A stretch of 54,566 bases of DNA from Catenulispora pinisilvae (GCF_015356865.1 NZ_JAAFZA010000050.1:1-54566); one strand, 5' to 3'; numbered from the stretch's first letter, positions 8,700 through 17,608 are shown. Notes: generated by a model from the letters alone, not told the origin. Numbers and translations: made by a program.

Positions 8700-9578
8700 G
8701 TGGACTTCTCACTCAGGATGGGGCGTATGGCGACCATGAGCCTGCCAGACCCGGTTGCGAGCGCGGTTGCCGGAGCGGCCACGTTGCAGGTGACTCGGTC
8801 ACTCCAGCGATGGGCGACGCGTTTTCCGGCGGTTGTCGATCCGGATCTGGTACTGCCTGTGGCCCTCACTCACACCTTCTGTAGCCCTTGGCTCAAGCCG
8901 CATGAACTGCTTCCGGGTTGCCGTACCGCCTTGTGGGTCTTCCATATCGACGACATCGTGGAAAGGGCCCCGCTCGACGTACCCCGCCTCCTCGATATCG
9001 CCACGGGTGCTGCCCCCGACCCAGGCTCTTCCACAGAAATCGTCCTTGCCGAACTGCGCGAGGAGCTGGCCGCGCGGCCATTGTTCGAGACTGTGGGCGG
9101 CCTGTGGAGCAGCACACTTGACCGCCTGTTGACGGGGTTGATGTGGGAGCGTGACACCGCGCTCGCCCGGGCGGCCGGAGCGCCTGAACCCAGCGTCGCT
9201 GAGTACCTTGAGCATGCATTCACCATCGGCAGTGCCTTTGTCCGCTCGTCCATCTGGCTCGCATCCGAATCAACCGACCTTCTTCCCCAGCTTGAGGCAC
9301 TCACGGCGGCGATGTCCGAAGCTGTGGTCGCCGTCCGATTGGCAAACGACCTCGCGACCTATAAGCGGGAGCTGGGCGAACCGGCGTCTCTCAATATTCT
9401 GATGCTCCAAGGAATCGATGAGCCGTGGGTGCACAGCGAGATTCGGCAGCGCCGCGCCCGGTGCGCGAAGATCCTGGCGCCGGTGATCCAGGAGAGCAAC
9501 GCGGCAGCGGGAGTGCTGCGCCTCATCGACTACACGACGACCTTCTACCTCAATACCGACTACCGTCCCAGCGAGTAG
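8700..9578 (+). CDS. class I terpene synthase (probably diterpene)
   Basis: A 292-aa all-helical class I terpene cyclase. The aspartate-rich metal site is HIDDIVE (DDxxE) at about residue 84, and the NSE/DTE-type triad is NDLATYKRE at about residue 222; both are complete. I chose GTG at 8700 because GTGGAGG lies six bases upstream; three in-frame ATGs follow at 8718, 8727 and 8736. The gene converges on the P450 gene and overlaps its end by 29 bp. A GGPP synthase and a class II cyclase nearby suggest the natural substrate is a bicyclic diterpenyl diphosphate made by the class II enzyme, not GGPP itself. The product cannot be read from sequence. Confidence 0.8.
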   Translation: MDFSLRMGRMATMSLPDPVASAVAGAATLQVTRSLQRWATRFPAVVDPDLVLPVALTHTFCSPWLKPHELLPGCRTALWVFHIDDIVERAPLDVPRLLDIATGAAPDPGSSTEIVLAELREELAARPLFETVGGLWSSTLDRLLTGLMWERDTALARAAGAPEPSVAEYLEHAFTIGSAFVRSSIWLASESTDLLPQLEALTAAMSEAVVAVRLANDLATYKRELGEPASLNILMLQGIDEPWVHSEIRQRRARCAKILAPVIQESNAAAGVLRLIDYTTTFYLNTDYRPSE

Positions 9579-10761
9579 GCATCGGCCAGGTGAGCGGTAG
9601 CTGTTCTAGGTAGCGCAGGGTTCCGCCGAGGCGGAAGTCCAGTGAGTGGCCGGCCGCCAGGGTGTACTCGGGGATTCGTCGGTGCCATTCCTGAAGGACG
9701 GTTCTCAGTTCCATCCGAGCCAGATGAGCGCCCAGGCAGCGGTGGGCGCCGGCACCGAAGGCGATGTGCTGGTTCGGGGTGCGGTGCAGGTCGACTTCGA
9801 AGGCGTCCGGGGTGTGGCCGTCGTCGGTGTTGGCGGAGGCCAGGACGACGTTCACCCGCTGTCCGGCGCTCATGGGGCAGCCGCCCAGCTCGGTGTCGGT
9901 CAGAAGATAGCGGCGCACGCTGCTGGTCGGGGACTCCCATCGCAGGAGTTCCTCGACGGCGGTGGGGACGATGCCCGGTTCGTCGACGATCTGCCGGCGG
10001 TGCTCGGGGTGGGTGGCGAGGAAGGCGAACGCGCACTCCAGGGCGTCGCTGGTGGTGTCCATGCCGCCGAGCAGCAGCATGTAGCACATGTCGAGGAGTT
10101 CTTCGCGGCTTGGCCGGCGTCCGTCGACCGTCGCGTTCAGGAGGTGGGTGAGCAGGTCGTCGCGAGGCGTCCGGGCTCGTTCGTCCAGCGCCTGGGAGAA
10201 CAGGGCGTAGCACCGTTCGCCGGCTTGGGCGGCGCTGCGCCCGGCCGAGTCCTGCGGGCCGGGGCGCACGATGTCGTCGACGATCGACATCAGCGCCGGG
10301 TGCTCGTGGCGCGGCAGGCCGAGCAGGTCGCCGAAGACCAGGAACGGCAGCGGGACGGCGAGGTCGGCGCTGAAGTCGCAGTGTCCTTGCGCGATCACGG
10401 CGTCGATGAGCTCGGTGACCCGGGTGGTGATGACGGGTGCCAGGTGAGCGATGTTCTTGGGGCTGAATAAGGGGTCCAGGACGCGTCGGTACTGGGCGTG
10501 GTCGGGCGGGTCGATCTGGAGCGGGATCAGCGGCCGGGCGTTGCCCAGATCGACGGCGTCCATGCGTGAGGAGAAGGTGTGCGGTGCCCGCAGCGCGCTT
10601 TCCACCTCGCTTCGGCCCAGCACAGTGAGGCGTCCGTTGAGGTCCGCCACGGCCCCTGCCGCGGCGCGAAGGTCGCGGTAGTACTCCTGGGGGCGGTTCG
10701 CAGGGCTCGGAGCGGCGGTGCCGGTGGTGCTGTCGGCCGGTGTGGATGCTTCGGAGTTCAC
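9550..10761 (-). CDS. cytochrome P450 of the diterpene cluster
   Basis: A 403-aa soluble bacterial P450. It shows the I-helix oxygen-binding motif LLLGGMDTTSD near residue 240, the ExxR motif EELLR, and the haem-binding loop FGAGAHRCLG with its cysteine near residue 345. It starts with GTG at 10761, overlapping the stop of the class II cyclase by 4 bp, so the two are translationally coupled. It very likely hydroxylates the diterpene made by the adjacent cyclases. No ferredoxin gene lies in this cluster; electrons must come from elsewhere, for example the ferredoxin pair near 47.5 kb or another chromosomal pair. Confidence 0.88.
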   Translation of the reverse strand: MNSEASTPADSTTGTAAPSPANRPQEYYRDLRAAAGAVADLNGRLTVLGRSEVESALRAPHTFSSRMDAVDLGNARPLIPLQIDPPDHAQYRRVLDPLFSPKNIAHLAPVITTRVTELIDAVIAQGHCDFSADLAVPLPFLVFGDLLGLPRHEHPALMSIVDDIVRPGPQDSAGRSAAQAGERCYALFSQALDERARTPRDDLLTHLLNATVDGRRPSREELLDMCYMLLLGGMDTTSDALECAFAFLATHPEHRRQIVDEPGIVPTAVEELLRWESPTSSVRRYLLTDTELGGCPMSAGQRVNVVLASANTDDGHTPDAFEVDLHRTPNQHIAFGAGAHRCLGAHLARMELRTVLQEWHRRIPEYTLAAGHSLDFRLGGTLRYLEQLPLTWPMPTRWDGSRY

Positions 10762-12320
10762 AGGCGGGCCGCCGCTCGGACCACTGCGGGGTGGGTCTCG
10801 GCGAGGTGGGTGGAGGCGAGAACGGCTGCCTCGACGATGGCCTGGGGAGCGTAGAGATCCTTGTCATGCCACAAGGCCTCGTGGCCGGTTTTGGCGCTTT
10901 TCTGAAGGAAGCGGTGCCCGCGAGCCGCGGCGTGCGCGACGGTGTCGGTGAGCTCCTGGCTGCCGGTGAGCAGCAGGATCTGTAGCGCGTAGGCGGTTTC
11001 CTCGGCGGTGCTGTTCCAGCGGCCCCAGGAGCCGTCGGGGCGTTGGGTGGCCAGGACCCAGCTCACCGCCTTGCCGACGGCGGAGGCGGCAGTCGGGGCG
11101 CCCGTGCGGGCCAGCGCGAGGGTGCAGCACTGGGTGGCGTAGAGCGGTGAGGCGTGCCATCTGTCCTGCCAGCTGCCGTCGTCCCGCTGCTGTTCCAGGA
11201 GCCAGGACGTGAGCTTGGCTCCGGCTTCGCCGTAGCGTCGTACCTGGTTTGCGGTGATGGTCGGCGGGTGGTCGGCGGCCGCGAGGATTTCCAGGACGTG
11301 GGCGTTGGCGCTGGGGGACGGGTTGTCCTCGCCGGGCCAGGTGCAGAAGTGAGTCGAGAGCTCATAGGGCCACAGGCACTCCAGGTCCGGCTCGGCGCCC
11401 AGCTGGGACAGAGCGAACAAGAGGATGGAGGAGGTGTCGGCGTCCGGCGGCAAGCCCGCTCCGCCGGGGGAGCCGCTGGGGCCGAGCAGGGCGGTGAGGC
11501 CGGCTCTGAGGGTGGTGGAGACCTTCACGGGGATGCCGGCTCGGGAGAAGGTGGCGATTACCTGGGCCCGCTCGAAGACGTCGAGCGGGACGGCGCAGGG
11601 AACCGGGCCGCCATACTCGTCCGCGACGCTCTCCAGGTAGCGCACCGGGGCCCGGCCGGAGTCAGCAGGCTGCTTGGTGCCGAGCCAGGCAGCGGTGGCC
11701 GCCGGTGAGGCACCGACAGTGCCCTGAGGTAGCGTCGGTCGGACTCCGAGCGCCCCGTCTGCCGCGGACCCTGCCACCTCCAAGGCGTGCAGCAGCTTGG
11801 TCGGGAGCTCGCTGCCGGTCTCGAGTAGCGAGCGCATTCGCGTCAGGACGGTGTCGTCCACGCCGGACGGTAGGTGCAGCCGTCCGTTGCCGCGCCAGGC
11901 GTCCAAGCCGCTCACCGCAGAGTGCGGGAGCCGATCCAGGGCGTTGTTGAGCGCGGACACCAGGGAAGCCACGATGATCTCGATCGCCGGTGTGTCGGGG
12001 ATTGGCAGCACAGCGCCCGGCCTCAGGACGGCGAACAGGTTCGCCAGAGCGCGACGCACCGTTAGTAAGACAGAAGCCTGATCCGCGACGGAGGCGACGG
12101 CTGGGTCGGCGAGGAGCGTGTTCAGGAGCGCCTCGGCGGCACTCAGTGTGGGCACCAGGCCGTAGCCGTCCGCGGATTGCCCCCAGCCTCCGTCGGGGCG
12201 CTGGGACTCCAGAAGGTAGGCGATCCGGGCGCGGTGGCCGGTCAGCCATGGCGCCAGGGACACCAGTCGCCCGGTCTCGTAGACCGAGGGGGATAAGTCG
12301 CTCCAGGGGCGGTCCGTCAA
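10758..12320 (-). CDS. class II diterpene cyclase with DADT in place of DxDD
   Basis: This roughly 520-aa protein has the beta-gamma alpha-barrel pattern of squalene-hopene/copalyl-type cyclases. QW-like repeats are seen at QRPDGGWG near the N-terminus and at QQRDDGSWQ and QRPDGSWGRW near the C-terminus. The protonation motif reads PPDADTSS near residue 290: the middle catalytic aspartate is present but the last Asp of DxDD is Thr. From memory, a similar DxDT form occurs in the mycobacterial halimadienyl (tuberculosinyl) diphosphate synthase. The start is unclear. TTG at 12320 is the only standard start in frame, yet the codons before it (LLDG) also look like family sequence and the frame is open to 12422. 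It lies directly downstream of the GGPP synthase. Confidence 0.82.
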   Translation of the reverse strand: MTDRPWSDLSPSVYETGRLVSLAPWLTGHRARIAYLLESQRPDGGWGQSADGYGLVPTLSAAEALLNTLLADPAVASVADQASVLLTVRRALANLFAVLRPGAVLPIPDTPAIEIIVASLVSALNNALDRLPHSAVSGLDAWRGNGRLHLPSGVDDTVLTRMRSLLETGSELPTKLLHALEVAGSAADGALGVRPTLPQGTVGASPAATAAWLGTKQPADSGRAPVRYLESVADEYGGPVPCAVPLDVFERAQVIATFSRAGIPVKVSTTLRAGLTALLGPSGSPGGAGLPPDADTSSILLFALSQLGAEPDLECLWPYELSTHFCTWPGEDNPSPSANAHVLEILAAADHPPTITANQVRRYGEAGAKLTSWLLEQQRDDGSWQDRWHASPLYATQCCTLALARTGAPTAASAVGKAVSWVLATQRPDGSWGRWNSTAEETAYALQILLLTGSQELTDTVAHAAARGHRFLQKSAKTGHEALWHDKDLYAPQAIVEAAVLASTHLAETHPAVVRAAARL

Positions 12321-12387
12321 CCCGTCGAGCAGATCCTGTGCGTGCGGTGCACGGATGTCGGCGCTCCTCTCGCGAGACGAACAAGGA

Positions 12388-13422
12388 TCAGTTGACTCGG
12401 CGGGTGAGCAAGTCGGCCAGCGTCAACAGATCCCGTGACTGCTCGGCATCGGGGACCACGGTCCTGAGCTGCGCCAGGGCCGCGGCGCGGCGCTCAGCCG
12501 CCCGGTTCCGGGCCCAGTCGCGTCCGCCCGCCCGCTCCACCAGGTCCGCGACGCGTTCGAGCCCGGCGTCGTCCAAAGGCAGGTCGGTGTTGTAGACGGC
12601 CGCGAGTTCCTCCCCGGCGGCGGTGCCGGAGGTCAGGGCGGCGACGACCGGCAGTGATTTCTTGCGCGCCAGCAGATCGGCGCCCGCCGGCTTGCCGGTG
12701 ACCGCCGGGTCGCCCCAGATCCCCAGTAGGTCGTCGACGAGTTGGAACGCCAGGCCCAGCTGGCGCCCGAACTCGTCCAGCGCGTCCACCGCGCTGGGTG
12801 CCGCACCCGCGTACAGAGCGCCTATGGCGCAGGCACTGCCGAACAAGGAACCGGTCTTCCCCATCGCCATCGCCTCGCACTGCCCCAGGGTGATGTCGGT
12901 CCGGTGCTCGAAGGCGCAGTCGGCGCTCTGCCCCTGGCAAAGCTCGATCATGCAACCGGCCAGGCGACCCATCGCGGGCAGCGCCGCGGCATGAGGGTCC
13001 TGTGCCAGGACGCTGACGGCCAGTGCCTGCAACGCATCACCGATGAGGATCGCGTCGGCGATGCCGAACACGGCCCACACAGTCGGACGATGCCGCCGCG
13101 TCGCATCCCGGTCCATCACGTCGTCGTGCACCAGTGTGAAGTTGTGGACCAGCTCGACCGCGACGGCCCCGCTCAGCGCGGCGTCGCCGCCCATAGCGCG
13201 GTTGGCCGCCAGCACCAGGGCACCCCGAACAGCCTTGCCCCCCGTCCCAGACTCCGGACTTCCCCGCTCGTCCCACCACCCCAGGTGGTAGCCGCCGATG
13301 TGCCGCAACCCGGCCGGGAGCCGGCCGATCGCGGCGCGGATCCCCGGCTCGACGTCATCACGCATACGCCTCAGCAGGGACGCGTCACGGTGATCCTCCA
13401 CCGTCAGGGCGCCGGCAGCCAT
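12388..13422 (-). CDS. geranylgeranyl diphosphate synthase-type polyprenyl synthetase
   Basis: A 344-aa trans-prenyltransferase. The first aspartate-rich motif is VHDDVMD at about residue 105, the second is LVDDLLG at about residue 230, and the KAVRGALVL segment supplies the conserved basic diphosphate contact. It should condense isopentenyl diphosphate onto an allylic primer; its position ahead of two diterpene-type cyclases points to a C20 product. I chose the ATG at 13422 since AGGAG lies ten bases upstream; a GTG at 13443 is an alternative. It heads a minus-strand operon with the class II cyclase and the P450. Confidence 0.87.
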   Translation of the reverse strand: MAAGALTVEDHRDASLLRRMRDDVEPGIRAAIGRLPAGLRHIGGYHLGWWDERGSPESGTGGKAVRGALVLAANRAMGGDAALSGAVAVELVHNFTLVHDDVMDRDATRRHRPTVWAVFGIADAILIGDALQALAVSVLAQDPHAAALPAMGRLAGCMIELCQGQSADCAFEHRTDITLGQCEAMAMGKTGSLFGSACAIGALYAGAAPSAVDALDEFGRQLGLAFQLVDDLLGIWGDPAVTGKPAGADLLARKKSLPVVAALTSGTAAGEELAAVYNTDLPLDDAGLERVADLVERAGGRDWARNRAAERRAAALAQLRTVVPDAEQSRDLLTLADLLTRRVN

Positions 13423-13442
13423 CAATTCCCAACTCCTACTCA

Positions 13443-14134
13443 CTCACCTGAACAACCGGACAGCGGCATCCCCGGCGAATCGCGAATGGTGCGCAGGCAT
13501 CTCCTGCCTGCGGGGCGCGTGTCGCAGAGGACTGAATGGACTGACCGCGAGGCAGGAGGCTGGTCGGGCCGGATCGCTATGCCGGCTCTCATGGACTCGG
13601 CAGCTGCCGGGACCCGAGGCCGGGAACGTGTCGTGATCCCGAGAGCGCGACCCAGTGTGACGGCTCGATCACTTGTAAGTGCTCTGCGATAGCTTCCCAT
13701 GCCCGATTCTCGAGCACAAGCGTTCCTATTTGGACCGATGTCGGCCTCTCGACGGCCGAACCGGTGAAGCGGCTTCCGATGGGCTCCATGGACCGCAGAT
13801 GCGGACCCTGTGCTGCTCGCATGTGGGACGGCTTGGCCTGAGCGGTCGGCGCCCAGGCCACAGCCATCGGCGGCGTCAGCGTCAGCGCCGCGAGCCCGGC
13901 CGATCGGTGTGCCGTTAGGGACTTGACCCCCGAGCCCGCCGATTAGAAGTCCCGGTGCCGGTCAGGGCGCCGTCGATGAGCCAGGGCCGGCACTGAACCT
14001 CGCGTAGTTCGCGATGGACAGCGGCGATCAGGTGTTCCGGGCTGGCGAACGCGGTGACGCTGTAGCAGGTAGTGCACGCCCTGGACGGTGTCGGGCTTGT
14101 GGAACCGGCGCCCGATCACCGTCTTGATCCTCTC
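13443..14134. other. gene-poor spacer with a hairpin and possible frame-shifted coding relic
   Basis: About 690 bases without a convincing gene. A perfect 8-bp inverted repeat (CGCAGGCA-TCTCC-TGCCTGCG, 13492-13512) lies ahead of the GGPP synthase gene and could be a regulatory hairpin. Between about 13950 and 14130 the minus strand gives protein-like text in two frames (FHKPDTVQGVHYLL, then after a frame change FASPEHLIAAVHRELREV), which suggests a broken gene I cannot identify. Confidence 0.35.
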
Positions 14135-14965
14135 TCATGAACGGATGCCGCTGGCACGGGAGATGACCGCATCGAAGGCCCGGTCGGGTAGGAATCGACG
14201 CAGCAGCAGGCTGGGCTTGCCGGCGAAGCCCGCGACGTAGCGGGTCTTGGGCCGGCGAGAGGTGACGGCTTTGCCGATCAAGTCGGCGATGACCGACGGG
14301 TCGGAACTTCGCTTGATTACCGTCGGCGAGTTCAAGGTGTGGCCCATGGCGGCGGCCGGTCCGGAGTAGGCGCCGTGACCGGATACCTTCGCCAGATTCT
14401 CTGCGGCGATGGCGCCCCATTCGGTTTTGATGCTGCCGGGCTCGATGACGATGACGTTGACGCCGAAGGGCTTCGTTTCGATGCGCAGGCAGTCGCTGAG
14501 GACTTCGAGGGCGTGCTTCGTCGCGTGATACCAGCCGCCGAGCGGTGTGTAGATCTTCCCGCCGACGGAGGTGACGTTGACGATCGTGCCGCCGCGCTGC
14601 GTGCGCATGTACGGAAGAACGAGTTGGATCAGGCGGACGGCGCCGAGGACGTTGACCTCGAACTGGCGCCTGGCCTCGTCCGCGGGCACGTCCTCAAGGG
14701 CGCCGTAGGCGCCGTAGCCCGCACAGTTGACCAGCAGGTCGATCCGTCCCGTCTCGGCGACGATCTTCTCGACCCCCGCGCGCAGGGACGCGTCATCGGT
14801 CAGGTCCATCTCCAGGACCCGAATGTCGCGCTCAGTCAGAGCTCGCAGACGCTCGGCACGGCGTGCAGCGCCGTACACGGTGAACCCCAGATCCTGGAGT
14901 TTGCGGCTCGTGGCGGCGCCGATGCCGGAGGACGCACCGGTGACAAGGGCGGTTCTGGCTGTCAT
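14135..14965 (-). CDS. short-chain dehydrogenase/reductase
   Basis: A 276-aa classical SDR. The cofactor motif is TGASSGIG near residue 9, NCAGYGAYG is the NNAG-type motif, and the catalytic set is Ser in NVTSVGG with Tyr and Lys in WYHATKHALE. The charged AARRAERL after the second strand suggests NADP(H). The ATG at 14965 is used; the frame extends to 14995 into an operator. It faces a TetR gene across a 98-bp region with two operators, so it is probably repressed by that TetR protein and induced by its ligand, perhaps a carbonyl compound. Confidence 0.88.
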   Translation of the reverse strand: MTARTALVTGASSGIGAATSRKLQDLGFTVYGAARRAERLRALTERDIRVLEMDLTDDASLRAGVEKIVAETGRIDLLVNCAGYGAYGALEDVPADEARRQFEVNVLGAVRLIQLVLPYMRTQRGGTIVNVTSVGGKIYTPLGGWYHATKHALEVLSDCLRIETKPFGVNVIVIEPGSIKTEWGAIAAENLAKVSGHGAYSGPAAAMGHTLNSPTVIKRSSDPSVIADLIGKAVTSRRPKTRYVAGFAGKPSLLLRRFLPDRAFDAVISRASGIRS

Positions 14966-14987
14966 GTCGGCTCCCGGTAAACTAAGG

Positions 14988-15025
14988 TGAACCATGGTTC
15001 ATCTACTATAGTGAACCACGGTTCA
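14988..15025. promoter_or_regulatory. two tandem TetR-type operators between SDR and TetR genes
   Basis: TGAACCATGGTTCA (14988-15001) is a perfect 14-bp palindrome. TGAACCACGGTTCA (15012-15025) repeats the same arms with a changed centre. The centres are 24 bp apart. They cover the SDR promoter side and sit about 40-75 bp before the TetR start, so the TetR protein probably represses both genes. Confidence 0.8.
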
Positions 15026-15063
15026 CACTGATGCAACTCCGGTCGCCCACGGAAGGAACGCTG

Positions 15064-15636
15064 ATGAGCCCGGCTGCCCGGCCCCCGCGTGCTGACGCGG
15101 CCCGCAACCGGCAGAAGATCCTCGAGGCGGCTCGCGGGCAGATCGCCGCGTACGGTCCCGATGCCGGGATGGATGAGATCGCGGCTGCCGCGGGCGTCGC
15201 CGTAGGCACCCTGTACCGGCACTTTCCGAACAAGACCGAGCTCGTCACGGCCGTCGTCGCGCAAAGTGTCGGGGCGTTGGCCGACGAGACCGAAGCCGCA
15301 CTCGCGCGGATAAAGGCAGGAGCCCGTGCCGTCGACGAACTCTCGGCGTTCCTCCACCGTGTCGTGGAAGCGGCCGTGACCGACAAGGCCGTGAAAGCTG
15401 CGGCGCGCGCCCTGGGCGCCGACGTGAGCGGCATGGGTGCGGAGGAACGCGGCATCGCCGCACTGAACGCGATCATCAGCGCGGGGCAGGCCGAGGGCGA
15501 CCTGAATCCCGACGTGACCGTCGAGGACATGTACCTGATCTTCGCCTCCGCCCCGACAGACCAGCCGCCCCACGCCCGCGCCCGGTGGCTCAGCCTGATC
15601 CTGTCCGGCCTGACCGCCACGCGTACCGCCGGCTGA
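15064..15636 (+). CDS. TetR family transcriptional repressor
   Basis: A 190-aa protein with a TetR N-terminal helix-turn-helix: RQKILEAARGQIAAYG, then MDEIAAAAGVAVGTLYRHFPNKTELV near residues 35-65. The C-terminal ligand domain ends with WLSLILSGL and looks like the SbtR-type C-terminal region (RALGADVSGMG). The ATG at 15064 has GGAAGG upstream; an earlier ATG at 15031 in the same frame has none. It is divergent from the SDR gene and two matching palindromes lie between them. Confidence 0.88.
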   Translation: MSPAARPPRADAARNRQKILEAARGQIAAYGPDAGMDEIAAAAGVAVGTLYRHFPNKTELVTAVVAQSVGALADETEAALARIKAGARAVDELSAFLHRVVEAAVTDKAVKAAARALGADVSGMGAEERGIAALNAIISAGQAEGDLNPDVTVEDMYLIFASAPTDQPPHARARWLSLILSGLTATRTAG

Positions 15637-15770
15637 CCTCGGAGGCGATTCCTCAGATTCCGTTCGGCGACGCCGCCCAATGGCTGGGCACCGGCGCGCG
15701 CCGCAGCGCGCAGCGCCGCGCGGCAGTGGAGGATGGGCATCATGGAGACTGCCGAAGAACGGAGCGGGCA

Positions 15771-16331
15771 ATGAACATGCCCCTGACCACCGAGCGGCTC
15801 ATCATCCGCGACTGGACGGCCGATGACGCCGAGGCCGCTCTGGCGGTCTACGGCTCCGGGGATGTCGCGCACTGGCTGACGCCCGCGATGGATCGGGTCG
15901 GCGACGCGGCAGCGATGCGTTCGGTGTTGCAGGCCTGGACCGAGGCCCAGCCGAATCTGGCCGCGCCGCGGGGACGGTGGGCGGTGCAGCGCAGGAAGGA
16001 CGGTGCGGTGATCGGCGGCCTGGGTATCCGGCTGCTGCCTCCCTATGAGGAGGACCTTGAGATCAGCTGGCAGCTCAACCCCCAGGTGTGGGGTGAGGGC
16101 TATGCGACCGAGGCTGCCCGCGCGCTGATCGCCTGGGCCTTCACCCAACACACCGACGAACTGTTCGCCGTGACCCGGCCGAACAATCACCGGGCCATCG
16201 CCACCACGGAGCGTCTGGGTTTGCAGTGGGTCGGCGAAACCGACAAGTACTACGGACTCCACCTACAGGTCTATCGCATCCGCGCCGGCGACCCCGGCGC
16301 GAAGGGCGAGGACGTCACTTCTGGCCTGTGA
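15771..16331 (+). CDS. GNAT acetyltransferase (RimJ/RimL type)
   Basis: A 186-aa acetyltransferase of the RimJ-like group, beginning MNMPLTTERLIIRDWTADD. Motif A lies in NPQVWGEGYATEAARALIAWAF (about residues 103-124, core GEGYATEA), and the late RPNNHRAIATTERLGLQWVGE is the usual C-terminal part. The ATG at 15771 with GGAGCGGG upstream is preferred to the long in-frame extension that begins inside the TetR gene. Its acceptor is unknown; this family modifies N-terminal amines and small amines. The 5' gap of about 135 bp argues for its own promoter. Confidence 0.8.
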   Translation: MNMPLTTERLIIRDWTADDAEAALAVYGSGDVAHWLTPAMDRVGDAAAMRSVLQAWTEAQPNLAAPRGRWAVQRRKDGAVIGGLGIRLLPPYEEDLEISWQLNPQVWGEGYATEAARALIAWAFTQHTDELFAVTRPNNHRAIATTERLGLQWVGETDKYYGLHLQVYRIRAGDPGAKGEDVTSGL

Positions 16332-16380
16332 CGGTGGGCCCCACGCGGAGAGCCGGGTGAGTTTCACAGGTCGGTGAGGC

Positions 16381-17388
16381 TCACAGGTCGAGGACGATGT
16401 TGTCGGCGCGGGAGCGGCTGACGCAGATCATCATGGTGTCGTTCGCCTCACGCTCCTGTGGTGTGAGGATGTCGTCGGCATGGTCGGGGATGCCGCTGAG
16501 TACCCGGGTCTCGCACGATCCGCAGTAGCCCTCCTCACACGAGTACGACACGTCCGGCATGACATCGCGGACGACGTCCAGAATGCTCCGGTCGGGCGGG
16601 ACGACGAGCTCGGCACCGGAGCGGCGGAGCGTGACGGTGAACCCGGTCCGCTCCCGCACGCTGGTGGGTTGGTCAGGCGTCGGTGTGGAGCCGGCGGCGA
16701 ACCGCTCGGTGTGGAGTGCGCGAGGGGGCACGACGGATGCGCAGGCTTCGGCCACGGCGTTCATGAGGGCATCCGGCCCGCAGCAGTAGACGGCTGTGTC
16801 CGGGCCGGCGGCTGCGATGGCCGCGTCGATGTCGAGACGATCAACCTCGTCCCTCGGGAAGATCTGCACGGAGCGGCCGCCCAAGGCGTGTAACTCGCGG
16901 CTGAAGGCCATTCCAGTGCGCGTGCGGCCGAGATAGAGAAGGCTCCAGGGCGCCGACCCGGCGGCCAGTCGTCGGACCATCGGAATCATCGGCGTGACTC
17001 CGATGCCGCCCGCGACCAGGAGATAGCTCGGGCTGTCGCCCAACTGGAAGTGGTTCCGCAGAGCTCGAACGGTGAGTGTGCGTCCAACCAGCGGCAGGCT
17101 GTGAAGCTCGGCTGATCCACCTCGGCCGTCTTCCTCAAGGAGAACAGCGAACGTGTAGCTGGTTCGGTCCGTCGGATCACCGCACAGCGAGTACTGGCGT
17201 ATCAGCCCACTCGGCAACTGCAAGTCCAAGTGCGCTCCGGGCGACCAAGCAGAGAGCTCACGGCCCTCAGGATGCTCGAGCCGGATGGAAATGACACGGT
17301 CGGCTTCATACGACACCTGCGTGACACGTAAAGGGCCCGGATCAGTGCGCGCTGCATAGAGCGCAGACGGGGAAGTCGCGACAGTCAC
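16381..17388 (-). CDS. phthalate dioxygenase reductase-type flavin/2Fe-2S oxidoreductase
   Basis: A 335-aa electron-transfer protein of the PDR/VanB class. A flavin-binding barrel comes first (RQYSLCGDP, about residues 64-72), then an NAD-binding domain (LLVAGGIGVTPMIPM, YCCGPDALM). A plant-type ferredoxin domain with the cysteine pattern C-x4-C-x2-C (SCEEGYCGSC) and a final C in MMICVS closes the protein. It would pass electrons from NADH to the Rieske oxygenase encoded divergently. It starts with GTG at 17388 behind GAAGGTGAG. The shared promoter region holds two copies of the 35-bp operator. Confidence 0.88.
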   Translation of the reverse strand: MTVATSPSALYAARTDPGPLRVTQVSYEADRVISIRLEHPEGRELSAWSPGAHLDLQLPSGLIRQYSLCGDPTDRTSYTFAVLLEEDGRGGSAELHSLPLVGRTLTVRALRNHFQLGDSPSYLLVAGGIGVTPMIPMVRRLAAGSAPWSLLYLGRTRTGMAFSRELHALGGRSVQIFPRDEVDRLDIDAAIAAAGPDTAVYCCGPDALMNAVAEACASVVPPRALHTERFAAGSTPTPDQPTSVRERTGFTVTLRRSGAELVVPPDRSILDVVRDVMPDVSYSCEEGYCGSCETRVLSGIPDHADDILTPQEREANDTMMICVSRSRADNIVLDL

Positions 17389-17480
17389 TGAGTCTCACCT
17401 TCGTCGAACCAGGCCCGGCTCCGAACCGGGTGCGAGCCGCTTCGCCGCTTCGCCACACGCCTTTCGCCAGGGCTCCCAGT

Positions 17481-17515
17481 TGTACGTATAGCGTACGCGA
17501 ACCTCTATGCGTACA
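17481..17515. promoter_or_regulatory. 35-bp IclR-type operator, copy 1 (reductase promoter)
   Basis: Outer inverted arms TGTACGTAT and ATGCGTACA span exactly 35 bp with an inner CGTACG. The same layout recurs at 17609, 24329 and 25655. It lies about 93 bp before the reductase start. The adjoining bases to 17527 also match those beside the copy at 25655. Confidence 0.75.
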
Positions 17516-17608
17516 TCTGATCGCAGCAGCGAGGCGCCGTCAAGACTGTGCCCGTCGGGTTACCAACTTCGCGCGATCTCTTGACGTCGTCCTCCTCCTG
17601 GGGTCCGA

